A stretch of DNA of 64,000 nt from Hysterangium stoloniferum (Eukaryota > Basidiomycota > Agaricomycetes > Hysterangiales > Hysterangiaceae). The translations under genes and the position numbers were made by a program. Location of the stretch: positions 722,001 to 786,000 of the forward strand of contig WHVD01000018.1 in assembly GCA_015178975.1 (NCBI GenBank). The letters run 5' to 3'. Below are positions 11,458 through 22,200 of the stretch, in pieces. The notes beneath the pieces are model-generated. The model saw only the letters and a program-made list of their open reading frames with translations. It made no database searches and had not been told where the DNA came from. Position 1 is the first letter of the stretch, and each line of letters starts with the position of its first letter.

Positions 11458-13973
11458 ATGTCACATTCCGACGGCTTTCATGCTGTAAGAACGACTGTCA
11501 CAGGCGGCGGCGGCGGCGGCGGTTTACGTCCAGTTTCCCCTGTCAGTTCTCGCTCCACCAGCTTCGCCCGAAGCGTTGCCGGTACCACTCGCCCCAATCG
11601 AGCCCCTACCTACCATATTTCATTCGCGGGGGAACACGTTGGCCTCGACCTCACACCTGCTCCTCCTCTCCAGCTCAAAGTCCCCAACACGAGCGCCAGA
11701 GACAGAGACCGTCGACGAAGCTACCGAATAAGCACCCAGGATATCGCCGTCGTTCGCCCGGTATCCCGTCGCATTTCAACCCTGCCGCCGCCCCCTGTCC
11801 CGCCCCCCGGTAAGGGTCGTGGGCGCGATTTCTGGCTCGTGTTCGTTGCTGTATGCTCCTCTACATTTTTAGAGGCACTAGATTTTGTGCGTTATTTATT
11901 CTCTTACGTCCTTCACACTCACAGTCCACACAATCCCACAGACTACTGTATCTACCGCACTCCCCACTATAATAAAAGATCTCGACGACCCCGACAAGTT
12001 CACTTGGATCGGGGCAGCCTACACACTCTCTTCAACCGCTTTTCAACCTTTATGTGGCGCTTTTGCTGATATTTTTGGCCGGAGACCCTGTATGATTGCT
12101 TCCCTGTGTCTCTTCGCTATAGGTAGTGCCATTTGTGGTGCCGCCCAAACGATGGACATGCTCATTGCGGGACGAAGTACGTTCTTCCCTCTCTCATTTT
12201 TACCGGTTTGGTTTACGCCTCCTTTTTTTCATCATAGCCCTGCAAGGAGTAGGAGCAGCCGGCATTGGTTCTCTTTCCGACATCATCGTGGCGGATCTTG
12301 TGCCCCTCAAAGACCGCGGAACATATATGGGCATCCTATCTGCAATCTGGGCTGTCGCCTCTGCCATTGGTCCCTCTATCGGAGGTGTCTTTGCCCAGAA
12401 ATTGAGCTGGAGATGGCTCTTCTGTACGTCTTTATTATTTCTTTGGCGCACCGGCACACCCCGAGATTAAGGGCCCACTCTCTCATTTTAGACATAAATC
12501 TTCCCCTCACTGGTTTCTCCCTTTTAATGGTCTTCTTTTTCTTAAAACTCAAGAGCCCCCGGGGCAATATTTGGAAAAAGCTGGAACGGGTCGATTGGCT
12601 GTGCGTCTAGGTCCTTTTCGACTTTTGTATTTATCATTACTTATTTCGGTGTGTTCTCAGGGGCAATGTAATTATAATAATCGGTGCCACCTTGACAGTC
12701 ATTGCACTGACATGGGGTGGCATCACGTACCCTTGGCAATCCGCCCAGGTGCTCGTCCCGCTCATTGTTGGTCTCGGTCTCACCGGATTCTTCTTATACT
12801 ATGAGAAGCGCTGGGCAAAGGAGCCCAGTGTACCCTTCGAACTGTTGAGTAATAGGACAAGTTTGAGTGGGTGAGTATAAGCCCACTATATCTCCGAGGC
12901 ATTTTTATTTATCTTCGAACAGTTACCTTGGCACCTTTTTCCATGGTATTCTGTCCACTGCTGTCGTTTGTAAGCCGAGCATTTTTCTTCCCTTGAGAAA
13001 TTGAATCGTGACGTGCTTCCTCGTGTGCAACAGATTACCTGCCTGTATACTTTCAAGCTGTCAAGGGACATAGCCCTACCAAATCTGGTATCGATATGCT
13101 GGAGTTGTCGTTGACAATTGCGCCTGTCGCGTGAGCCCCCCGCCGTCCACACGCCGCGTCACTACAGTACTGATCGATCCCTTTTTATTTTATTAGCATC
13201 TTGTGTGGTGTCAGCGTCGCCGTCCTCAACCGTTATCGTCCCCAGAATTATATCGGATGGGTGTTATCGATTGCAGGCTTTGCGGTGCTGTCCCTGATCG
13301 AGGCGGACACCACAGGCGTGAAGCTGGCCGGTCTGCAAATCACGGCGGCCATCGGTGTCGGTGTCCTGTACGCAGCCGTCACGTTCCCGATCCTGGCACC
13401 GCTCGGTGTCAGCGAGAATGCGCACGCATTGGCGTTCTTCCTGTTCGTGCGGACGTTTTCCTATGTAAGTCGCGTTATTGTCATCCGTGCACTTGCGCAA
13501 GCTTATCGCATGCTTCCCTTTTCTCTCTCTCTCTCTCAAAAAAAAAAAAAAAACAGACCTTTGGCATCGCCCTCGGAGGCTCTATCCTCCAAAATACGTT
13601 GAGCACGGAACTCCCGGCATCCTTCATCGCGCTATTCCCGCCACATACTGACATCGCGTATGCCGCCATCGACATCATCCCGACACTCCCCCCTGACCAG
13701 CGGAAACTCGTCACGGAGGGCTTCGCGCGGAGCATCGGGATGATCTGGAAGGTGCTGGCAGGAGTGGCGGGCGGCGGCCTGCTCAGCTGCTTTCTCATGC
13801 AGGAGATACCGATGAGCGACGAGATTGACGAGAATTTCACGCTGGCCGACCGGTCGAAGGAGGTGGACCAGGAGGCTGTGTTGGTGAGTGGGAAGACGAC
13901 GTCGACGCGGAGACCGGAGGATATGTACATGGTGAAGTCACCAAGGACACCGGAGGAGGGGGCTGCGCACTAG
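11458..13973 (+). CDS. MFS transporter, DHA2 (14-TM) drug:H+ antiporter type
   Basis: Multi-exon membrane exporter. The first ~130 residues are a cytosolic Ser/Pro/Arg-rich tail with a seven-glycine run. The transporter core follows: FWLVFVAVCSSTFLEALD; TVSTALPTI, the TM1 'motif D' region of DHA2 proteins; FTWIGAAYTLSSTAFQPL; GAFADIFGRRP (motif A); GAAGIGSLSDIIVADLVPL; RGTYMGILSAIWAVAS-GPSIGG (motif C region); SWRWLFYINLPL; and a C-terminal half ending in a ~60-residue acidic/Lys tail (stop 13971-13973). Introns of about 40-90 nt separate the blocks and junctions checked keep frame. One intron (about 13465-13556) has a (TC)n run followed by 15 A's before its acceptor. Family members export toxins, drugs or siderophores; substrate unknown. 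It lies 825 bp after phosphatase A on the same strand. Confidence 0.88.
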
Positions 13974-15275
13974 GCACACACACGCTCATAATACGATGTC
14001 ACAGTGGACAGTCTTTTATTATTCCGGTTAACCTGGCCTTGCTGCGTTGATCACAGCCTGTGGGGGGGGGTGAGTGCTCCGGGTGTTATTGCTGGAATTG
14101 TTGCTCTTAGGCACGATCGATCATGGTATATTATAATACGGAACAGGACGGTACTGTAGCGCACATATTATGACTTATACAATTATTTAAATATTTTTTT
14201 TGCATCGTACTAAGTACAACAAGAGAGCATGGATCATCATCATCATCACGAGGCATTCCAGTAAATACTTTGATCAAGTCAAGCAAGGTGTCGTGGAGTT
14301 ACTGAGGTGCGCCATAGCACGGAAGAACTGCTGTAATGACCTTCGTAAAGGTGAAAGGGCATAGTGGTGTCGCGGGAAACGAAGGTTGCAGGCTGGCTGA
14401 CGAAGGCGTCCGGAAAGTCTACGAAACCTTGACATACTGGAAGAAGTCTGTTTAGAAGGGGTGAAGCTAAAAGGGGCTATGCAATCCAGCCTATACCGTG
14501 CACTATTGGAAGCAAAAAATACAACAGCACAGAAAGTACGCTGGCTAGGATAAGCTCAGAGATTGAAGGCTAGAACTAACAGACTCGGATCCCGACTGAA
14601 GGAAGGATGTGGGCAGCCTCACGGTCGACATCTATAAGTTAGAAACATGAGGAATTTTATTTGGAGGACACTGCATGATTCGTCGAACTCTGAAAATCTT
14701 CGGGTGCCTCTAGTGGTGCTTCCAAAATCATGATATACGTATGCGAGACAAAGAGAATAGGATACAATTGAATCTGTGGTAATGACGCGCGTCCAAAAGT
14801 AAAAATTAGCTTGCAGTAGGTTGGATGCAGGTTAATTTCAAGTGTTCTGTTTGTTACAATATACACAAGCTATTCAGTACAAGATGAAGACAATAGGCGA
14901 AAGGCAGACAATAGGCAGAAGTGCTGAGGCAAAAGGCAAAAAGAACAGATAAAATGAAAGATGAAGAAGAGAGGTATGAGGGGCTCCTCGTCAATGGTAC
15001 ATCGTCAGTTCTTTGAGGTATAAACTGCAAGGGTAATGAAGTCAGTTGCGTCCGGATAGTCTGAACGAAGGTCAGTAACGGATAGAATAAAGCACGATGG
15101 CTTCTCTCACAAAATAATCCTAGAGCATAGCATCCGGAACCGTTAGAAGAATGAGACTGAATCGCAAATAAGTTGGTTGGACACAGTGGCTAACGGCTAG
15201 GTATAAGCAAGAGTTCGTGACAATGAATTGAGCGAACAACAACTCACACTTGTATCGCTGCAAGGAATGCGTATT
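13974..15275. other. Intergenic, low coding potential
   Basis: Contains a G-run near 14060 and a short CAT microsatellite at about 14231-14246. Minus-strand ORFs at 14657-14866 and 15120-15353 could be 3' exons of the gene whose repeated exon lies at 15276-15940, but I cannot connect them. Confidence 0.35.
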
Positions 15276-15940
15276 CGTGCTGACTGGCATAGAAGGATGT
15301 CGACATTCTATGTATAACGTGAGGGCAGTAAAAGGTGTGGTGAAGACCCTCACTTACTAATTGTGCGAAGAACGCCGATCAGCTCATAGTTGCCAATATC
15401 AACACCAAACGTGCTGACTGGTATAGAAGATGTCGACACCCTATGTATAACGTGAGAACAGTAAAAGGTGTGGTGAAGACCCTCACTTACAATTGTGCGA
15501 AGAACGCCGATCAGCTCATAGTTGCCAATATCAACACCAAACGTGCTGACTGGTATAGAAGATGTCGACACCCTATGTATAACGTGAGAACAGTAAAAGG
15601 TGTGGTGAAGACCCTCACTTACAATTGTGCGAAGAACGCCGATCAGCTCATAGTTGTCAATATCAACACCAAACGTGCTGACTGGTATAGAAGATGTCGA
15701 CACCCTATGTAAAACGTGAGAACAGTAAAAGGTGTGGTGAAGACCCTCACTTACTAATTGTGCGAAGAACGCCGATCAGCTCATAGTTGCCAATATCAAC
15801 ACCAAACGTGCTGACTGGTATAGAAGATGTCGACACCCTATGTATAACGTGAGAACAGTAAAAGGTGTGGTGAAAACCCTCACTTACTAATTGTGCGAAG
15901 AACGCCGATCAGCTCACAGTTGCCAATATCAACACCAAAT
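15276..15940 (-). repeat. Five tandem copies of a 132/133-bp exon-plus-intron-like unit
   Basis: Units begin at 15308, 15441, 15573, 15705 and 15838 (spacings 133, 132, 132, 133) and are almost identical. Read on the minus strand, each unit holds a coding-like segment (FGVDIGNYELIGVLRTI) followed by GTAAGT, a pyrimidine-rich stretch, and TAG (50 nt) or CCAG (about 72 nt). Three copies have an extra A before the donor; with the CCAG acceptor these exons are 60 nt and keep frame, while the two central copies are 59 nt. The outermost left copy has diverged. Because 132 is a multiple of three, long open frames on both strands here are by-products of the period. Confidence 0.85.
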
Positions 15941-16587
15941 AATCTGAAAGGGAGGTTGGCATCACAATTATCGGCCATCTTCAATTCCTGTGGTCGGATA
16001 TACTGGAGTATACGAGTGTTAGTATTGCGTCACATGACAAGGAGAGCCCGGAAAACCTACATGACATGGTTTTGGGTGATCTGTCTATTGTTCCTTTTGG
16101 AACTCGACCCAATTTTCTTGCAAATATTGCCGAATGTGAACGATCTGAACTGTCATTGTCCTGGAATCACCTCTGGTCTGTAACAATAAGCGGCGTTAGG
16201 GACAGTGATAGAAAGAAATAATATGGTACATACACCAGTCATTACGGATTCCTCCACCGTTATTCCTTTCACGACACTCCATACATCCAGGACGTCTGGG
16301 AGAAAGCAGCCAGCAAGTCATATAATCAACAAAGTGTGCGGGAAGAGTGGAATAAGGGCTTACATTTGCACATCCAGTGGCATATCATCCTCATCATGGT
16401 CCGTACCGCCTCGCAACTCAGGATCATAAAATATTTGACTTGCTGACTTCTTATAGACCAAGCTGTGCAATGCAGGTTTAGCTGGGAGTTGTGATAGCGG
16501 AGATGGGCTTACTATATCCTCAAAGACGAAAATTAAGCCTTCAGAGCCCCAACTCAAAATAAGAAAGGTACGAAATAAGATGCACAC
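15886..16587 (-). CDS. Partial multi-exon gene of unknown function
   Basis: On the minus strand several exon-like blocks lie in order: 16530-16372 (QIFYDPELRGGTDHDEDD, followed by a GTAAGC donor); a block near 16290-16235 (VLDVWSVVKGITVEES); a block near 16149-16063 (FTFGNICKKIGSSSKRNN) with a GTAGGT donor; and 16009-15888 (YIRPQELKMADN, then FGVDIGNCELIGVLRTI) ending at a GTAAGT donor. A textbook ACTAAC branch site precedes the last exon, which is also the first copy of the tandem unit. The 5' and 3' ends are not resolved and I recognise no family. Its start may be near 16587. Confidence 0.4.
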
Positions 16588-16600
16588 ATCGAAAAAGAAG

Positions 16601-16603
16601 AAA

Positions 16604-16645
<42 letters not shown>
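16601..16645. repeat. GA microsatellite
   Basis: An uninterrupted run of about 15 AG dinucleotides flanked by A/G-rich sequence. It lies between the stop of the membrane-protein gene (16671) and the 5' side of the gene to its left, so it sits in an untranslated or intergenic position. Confidence 0.85.
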
Positions 16646-16647
<2 letters not shown>

Positions 16648-16670
16648 TTAAAAAGAACAAAGAAGATCCT

Positions 16671-19600
16671 TCATTTCCGCCTCCTCCCACCCTTCTTTGT
16701 GACGGGAACCGGTCTAGCCTTGCGCAAACTCGGAGTTGGGATAAGGGACTGGGATTCGTCCTGAAGATCTTCGGACGCAGGCGGTGACGGAGACGGAGGC
16801 GGCGCGACCACATTCTGGGGCGATCCATGAGGCTCTGAAGTCTGGATCGATGAAGACCCGGCCACGGGTCCCAACTGGGGAGGCAGCCGTGAGATAATTC
16901 TTCCGAGATTTCGTGACGAAACTCACCAGTGGCACAAATTGTGACGGTGCAGCGACCCTCTCCATCGCCGGGAATGGATGTGCAAAGTAGGTCGACGCGG
17001 GCTGAGGAGTCTATATTGTTTACAGAAATCAAGTTTTATAAGTTTCCGGGGACAGCATTATCAAAGCCACTTGCCAAGGCCGAAAGATCCAAGGGAGGGT
17101 GCGTTTTGTGGGGATTGTCACTGACACGGGTCAAATTCCGACGCCTTCTTCCAGGTTCGATAAGGTGCGGGGCAGCTTCCTCAGCTGGGGAAGTGGTCGG
17201 GAATGCAGAGGCCGAGTTTTGGCTTGCTTCCCCAATCCTTTGCTTTACGGGCACATCAATAACATGGTCACGAACGGCTATGTAAAATTTCACTCACACG
17301 TTCCTCCAAACTAGCCGGGTAAGTGTCCTTCTCCTTCCCATGCCTATCTGTTCCATCCTGAATTTTTTGCTCGGATTGAAGTCTGCGTGAAACGAGATGT
17401 GACAATGACCAAATAATCAAACCGAAGGAATACACACTCAGGATGGGCCATCTGATCCGAGGAGTCTTCAGCCTTGGTAATAGAAACCATGGAAGAGTTG
17501 TCAACAGGCTGGAAGGAGTCAAACTGTTGCTTGCGTGGATTAGCGCCATGTTAACAGAGAGCTATACACATGTCGACTTACAGGGATCTCCATTTTTTTG
17601 AGGAATAAACCCATGGCTTCTACGAGTCCTCCAACACTAGAATGTGATGAGATAGTGACTATGAAATTTGGGCACGAAGGACACTTACGGAATAGACTGC
17701 TGCCCATCGTCAGACCTGTTGATATACAACTATATTGCTGTCTCTTTGAATATAAGTGAATAGACCGTACCTTATCGGCGTTTCAGGTCTCTTGTCAACA
17801 TTGAGCGGTGCAGACGTCGGAATCGATCCTTCTATATGGAGCGCAAATGTTAGGACTTCACATATTGAAAAGGAAGCCGAATTAATACCTTCTGCGGCTT
17901 GCTGTTCATACATCCTCTCATCGTTCACCAACGTGGTATCCCCACTGTCAAAAGACGAATCGGCCTGGTGTGGTACGTCGGAGTCAATAGACGCGGCTAT
18001 TGGGAGCGTCGCCGATGATGCTATTGGGAGCGTCGCCGATGATGCCATTGGGAGCGTCGCCGATGATGCCATTGGGAGCGTCGCCGATGATGCTATTGGG
18101 AGCGTCGCCGATGATGCTATTGTGAGCGTCGCCGATGATGCTATTGGGAGCGTCGCCGATGATGCCATTGGGAGCGTCGCCGATGATGCTATTGGGAGCG
18201 TCGCCGATGATGCGGTTGGGAGCGTCGCCGATGATGCTATTGGGAGCGTCGCCGATGATGCCATTGGGAGCGTCGCCGATGATGCCACAGGCATGTCTGC
18301 AATGATCGCGCATTCGGAAAGGTTATGGTAAAAATAGTAGGAAGAAATGATGCACGACGAACCAAATGCCTTGACCTGATGATCGTTATCACCGCATGGG
18401 ATGGGAATACCGCCTATGGAGTTGTCTACCTCTTTGGGAGCCGATGTCCTGTCTAAAGAGCCATCGGCCTGACTTGAAAGGTCGTGATGAGCCGAGGTAC
18501 TTGGTAGGGACGGCCCTAGTGGAGCCGCAGGGAGGGGGCGGGGAACGAGACTGACAACGCGGTCTTCAAAAGTAATATTATTTTAAAGAAGTGTACGATA
18601 GAAATGATAAACGATGCTGCACGAACCTGGAACCGCATCGCCGGATCTTTCGCCGTGCTGAACATCGACCTCTTGCGCAATGCCATTAATACCCGCCGCA
18701 TGTTCTCTATTCGTGGCATCCGAAGAATTTGCTGGGTTGACCTGTGCGTCACCGCTGCGGCCATTCGCAGCGGGTGCACCACTACTCACGACCGGAGCAC
18801 CCAAATCTGTAGCATTGAGTGGTGTAGCTGCCGCAGTAGGAAGCTTCGCGTGTACGTTCTCTGACCCCGGCCCTAACTGCACTGCTGTGGTGGAGGCAAG
18901 TGGCGGTGAGGGTGAAATGGACATGGTTATTGGGACGGTTGAAGCGATGACGACGACGGCTATCCGTTTGAATACTAGTCTTGCAAGACGGCGCAGCAAG
19001 AATTGAACAATAAAAATGAGTACCATGAACACAATCACGCAACAGAAAAACACAAGCAGTGCGGTGCGAAATGTCGAAACATGGCTGGATTAATATAGAA
19101 TCAATCATCAAACATCAAGTATACATGCCTGCCTAAAATCTCACCGTCTCTTGAGCTCAGGACAGAAAGTCTCCTCGATGTGTTTTACCAACACAGTTGG
19201 GAACTGGGCGATGAGCAAGCTCCTCTTTCCTGTATAATCTTCGCGTGCAACCATTGTGGCAAGGCTTTCTGTCGCGAGTGGATACAATCTGTCAACAAAG
19301 AACAGTTGTATGAGCACAAGATAATATATATAAATAGAGGAACTGTGACTCACACATCCCCATAACAGACCGCATGCAATGAGCGTGTGAGGGTGCCATC
19401 GGGAAGCAAATGAAGCCACCTCTTTGCCTCGTTAAGACCCAGGCTGGAATTGGAGAGGAGCCTATACGCAGTGAACACGACGTAGAAGACGCTGTACCTC
19501 ACGTCAGTGTCGATCCCAGGAAGGTTCCCCTCCAATGCGATGGACAATTGCGTCATCCTGTCCAAGAAGCCGAGTTGCCATGCTGCAATCAAGTGGCGGA

Positions 19601-19950
19601 GAAGTACAGTGAAGAAGGACCCAGACACACGCAGCGACTCAGTCGCGAAATACGCCCTATGGCGAACATAAGTGTAAGTGGCGGTGGCGGTGGAGAAAGA
19701 ATGAGACATATGCTTACTGCGTTGATGGGACGGCATCCATCAACACGCTAGACAGTCTTGCCCCAATGCTGGGAGTCAGGTACTCAATGAAAGCGGCCAG
19801 GACCACTCTCAATATATACCATTTGCTGATCACTGCAACCATGATTCCGAAGAGGACAATGGCGGGTTTGATGGAACACAAAGAAACCATCGATTTGTAG
19901 AGGTGAGGGGGTTTGTATGATAGATTTACTGGAGGGTGATAATGGCTCAA
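16671..19950 (-). CDS. Orphan membrane protein with 8-residue repeats
   Basis: At least ten exons, all joinable in frame where checked: 19950-19718, 19656-19354 (exactly 101 codons), 19288-19145 (48 codons), 19084-18627, then from 18563 through the repeat block (17990-18291) and smaller exons to a final exon ending RRRK and TGA at 16671. The N-terminal part has hydrophobic helices (AIVLFGIMVAVISKWYILRV; a weaker pair in exon 2). Exon 4 carries a strong transmembrane span (ALLVFFCCVIVFMVLIFIV) followed by a basic stop-transfer RRLARLVFKR. The C-terminal half is Ser/Pro/Ala-rich and disordered, with about twelve copies of SSATLP[IM]A and a Pro-rich, Lys/Arg tail. I recognise no family. The topology suggests a membrane anchor with a long hydrophilic tail. 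The start is uncertain; Met-21 (MVSLCSIKP) is an alternative. Confidence 0.65.
17990..18291 (-). repeat. 24-bp coding minisatellite, 12 copies
   Basis: Unit on the plus strand: gggagcgtcgccgatgatgc plus four bases. The period of exactly eight codons preserves frame. In the frame of the surrounding minus-strand gene it encodes SSATLPIA with I/M/T variation at one position, caused by single-base changes in one codon. Copy number probably varies between strains. Confidence 0.9.
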
Positions 19951-21955
19951 AGTAGTTCTGAGATGATGGAGAATAAAGCTGCACCTGTGTGACCCATGTT
20001 ATAGCTCCGCGCACAGATCACCGGTCATGGCGACCCAATACAAATTATGAAATCAGAAGAAAACTCAGCATTCGCATAGATTCTATTCCTTGTAATATTC
20101 AGAAGAATGCATCGAGATAAGCGATAAGGAATGTCACGGATCTTATTTACAGCGAGTATCGGCAATTAATACAATGAACGAGAAGAGTGTGTCCGCGTAG
20201 TATATTGTGTCGTCAGCCCCAGTCAAAATCAGGAATGGTCAAGAAGCTTTCTCAATAGACTTCATATCGCCCTTGTTGTCCAGATCGATCCTCCTCCATT
20301 TGGTAATACGCCACTTACGTAAGGTCGGGGTGTGTAGTGATCATACTTGATCATACTCTGCGCTTTAGGTGAGGCAACATCAATAAAATCAACCTTATTG
20401 CATTATTACGTGAAGAACTATCTACATAGTCACTGGAGACCCAATTGGACCGTTGGGTGATGGCAGGCACTTCTGCCGTAGGTCCGAATCGACAAATGGC
20501 CTTCGAAACCTAAACCTTAATGTACGCCTACACTACCTTTTGAATGTTTATCTCCTTGGCAGCCCATGCAATACTGATCACGTTATTATATTCATGTGAA
20601 AACTGACGAGGGTTAATAGAATTTTGCGGAACAAAGGAAGACCATGGACGGATCACCTCCGTTTTCGTCCGAGGCTTTCCGGCTTGTGTCCTCCCTCTCT
20701 TTCGTATCTTTTTAAGAAAAGAGGACCGAAGAAAATGTCTTTCATATGATGAAACTATTCCTTGAGATACACCGTTAAATTTCCATGTATAACAAAGTAC
20801 CAGGAGCTCGGGAAAACATCGGAGGAATTAAATATTCGATTGTACGCATGGTCAATTTTTGATTTCACGTCAAATTCACCTAGATCTAGATGGGTGGTCA
20901 CGCATGGCATCCATACGTGTCGAACTCCTTGTGAGGATATGTGGAGGTGTGTTGAACCTGTGCTTTCAATTAACTTCTAATTCACCACTGATAAGGTAGT
21001 CTCTAGTCGCTACATCTTTTCTACCCAACTCAGTTCTTCACGGTATAATACGATTAAAATACGATATATTAATGCCACGTCACTCAATGCGTCTTATCAA
21101 CGGAGGTCCATCAGGCGCCCGCCACAGACCCATGTACATTCCTAAATGGGCTAAAGATCGACTTGCGCACATGTACAAAGTTTGTATGCCTTATTATCTC
21201 CAGAATATAATTTTCTTTGTACTGGAAACAAACAGCATAAATACCAACAGTTTTTTCTAATCTGCGCAAGATTAGATGGATAATTTCTATTGGTTGGTCA
21301 TTAACAGTGATTTGGGGGGCTGCAAGCATGGGTATAGCCTGTCGACCAGAAGCTCGGGCTTACTCTCCAGCCCACAATTTTCCCAATTTTCAAGCAAATA
21401 CCTTTCAACCTCAAATATCGATGGATCTTTTCGGTCTCATCAACTCCGTTGTGGTCCTTGTGAGGATCAACGCCATGTGCCTGACATATACTTAAAGTTG
21501 TCAAACCTTTCAAAAACATTCAAATCCATAATACATTTCTTTATTCTCTCTGACCATGCGCCTGATAAATATTTAGAGTGAATCATGGGGAGTGTTCTCG
21601 ATGCAGAGTAAAGTTGTGGGGGAAGAGGTGGGCTGCCCCCCTGAGAAGCCGGAGCCCGCAACGTAGTCACCGTTCTTAGACCTTTCCTCAACAGGTGGTC
21701 AACAACGCTCATGAAAAACTAATATTCATTGCCTCTGATCGGCGACAGACACTGGCGTGTGGATATGATACTGTCAATCAGGAATTACAGCGGCACCTGC
21801 AAATATCTGAAGAGAATGGGTTCAAGTCTTTGTTCGACCTGACACTGAACTGATAAATATATAGAGCCTTTAAACAGAAGATGCCTCCTTGAATTATCAT
21901 AACGCACGAATATGAGGCATTCTTTGATGTTGTAGAAGGATAGAAAACATTGCTT
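19951..21955. other. Long intergenic stretch, no gene recognised
   Basis: Short scattered ORFs only. A block near 21595-21665 (cccctgagaagccggagccc) resembles sequence near 63645-63670 and may be a decayed repeat. Minus-strand ORFs at 21111-21712 lie where the rest of the monooxygenase remnant would be expected, but they show no motif of that family. Confidence 0.35.
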
Positions 21956-21960
21956 TCACT

Positions 21961-22200
21961 TCGGCGAGCCAGTTCTAAGTACGTTCGCCTCGATAACCTC
22001 ACTGATGACCACTGGCTGGTAGCCGACTGCACAGGGGGAGTCGCTGGGACTCAGAAGTACTTCCAGAATCCGGACCTGTACACCATGGGGGTCTAGAAAA
22101 GCTCCTGCGAAGAGACCAACTGGTCGTGGGCCGCATATGACCACTTGTTGTGATGTGAGCCATGAATACTCTTGGTTCCACAGCGCCCCCCTAATGTGGG
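21961..22200 (-). pseudogene. FAD-dependent monooxygenase, N-terminal remnant
   Basis: The minus strand reads VVICGPRPVGLFAGAFL, then VRILEVL, SDSP-AVGYQPVV and SEVIEANVL. This matches the beta-alpha-beta dinucleotide fold and following strand of PHBH/phenol-hydroxylase-type flavoprotein monooxygenases. The usual GxGxxG is degraded to GPRPVG, the frame stops after about 65 residues, and neither the DG nor the GD motif is visible downstream. I infer a dead fragment. Confidence 0.6.

Noticed and set aside
15443..15712. Open frames of 89-117 codons on both strands in the 132-bp array
   Set aside because: They follow from a period divisible by three; the minus-strand frame reads through GTAAGT introns. 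The repeat unit, not these ORFs, is the feature.
17756..18331. Plus-strand ORF with AIGSVADD repeats and a second minus frame with PNSIIGDA repeats
   Set aside because: Both are alternative readings of the 24-bp repeat; the minus frame SSATLPIA joins in frame to upstream exons of the membrane-protein gene.
21111..21712. Remaining exons of the FAD monooxygenase
   Set aside because: No DG, GD or C-terminal motifs of the family are visible in any frame.
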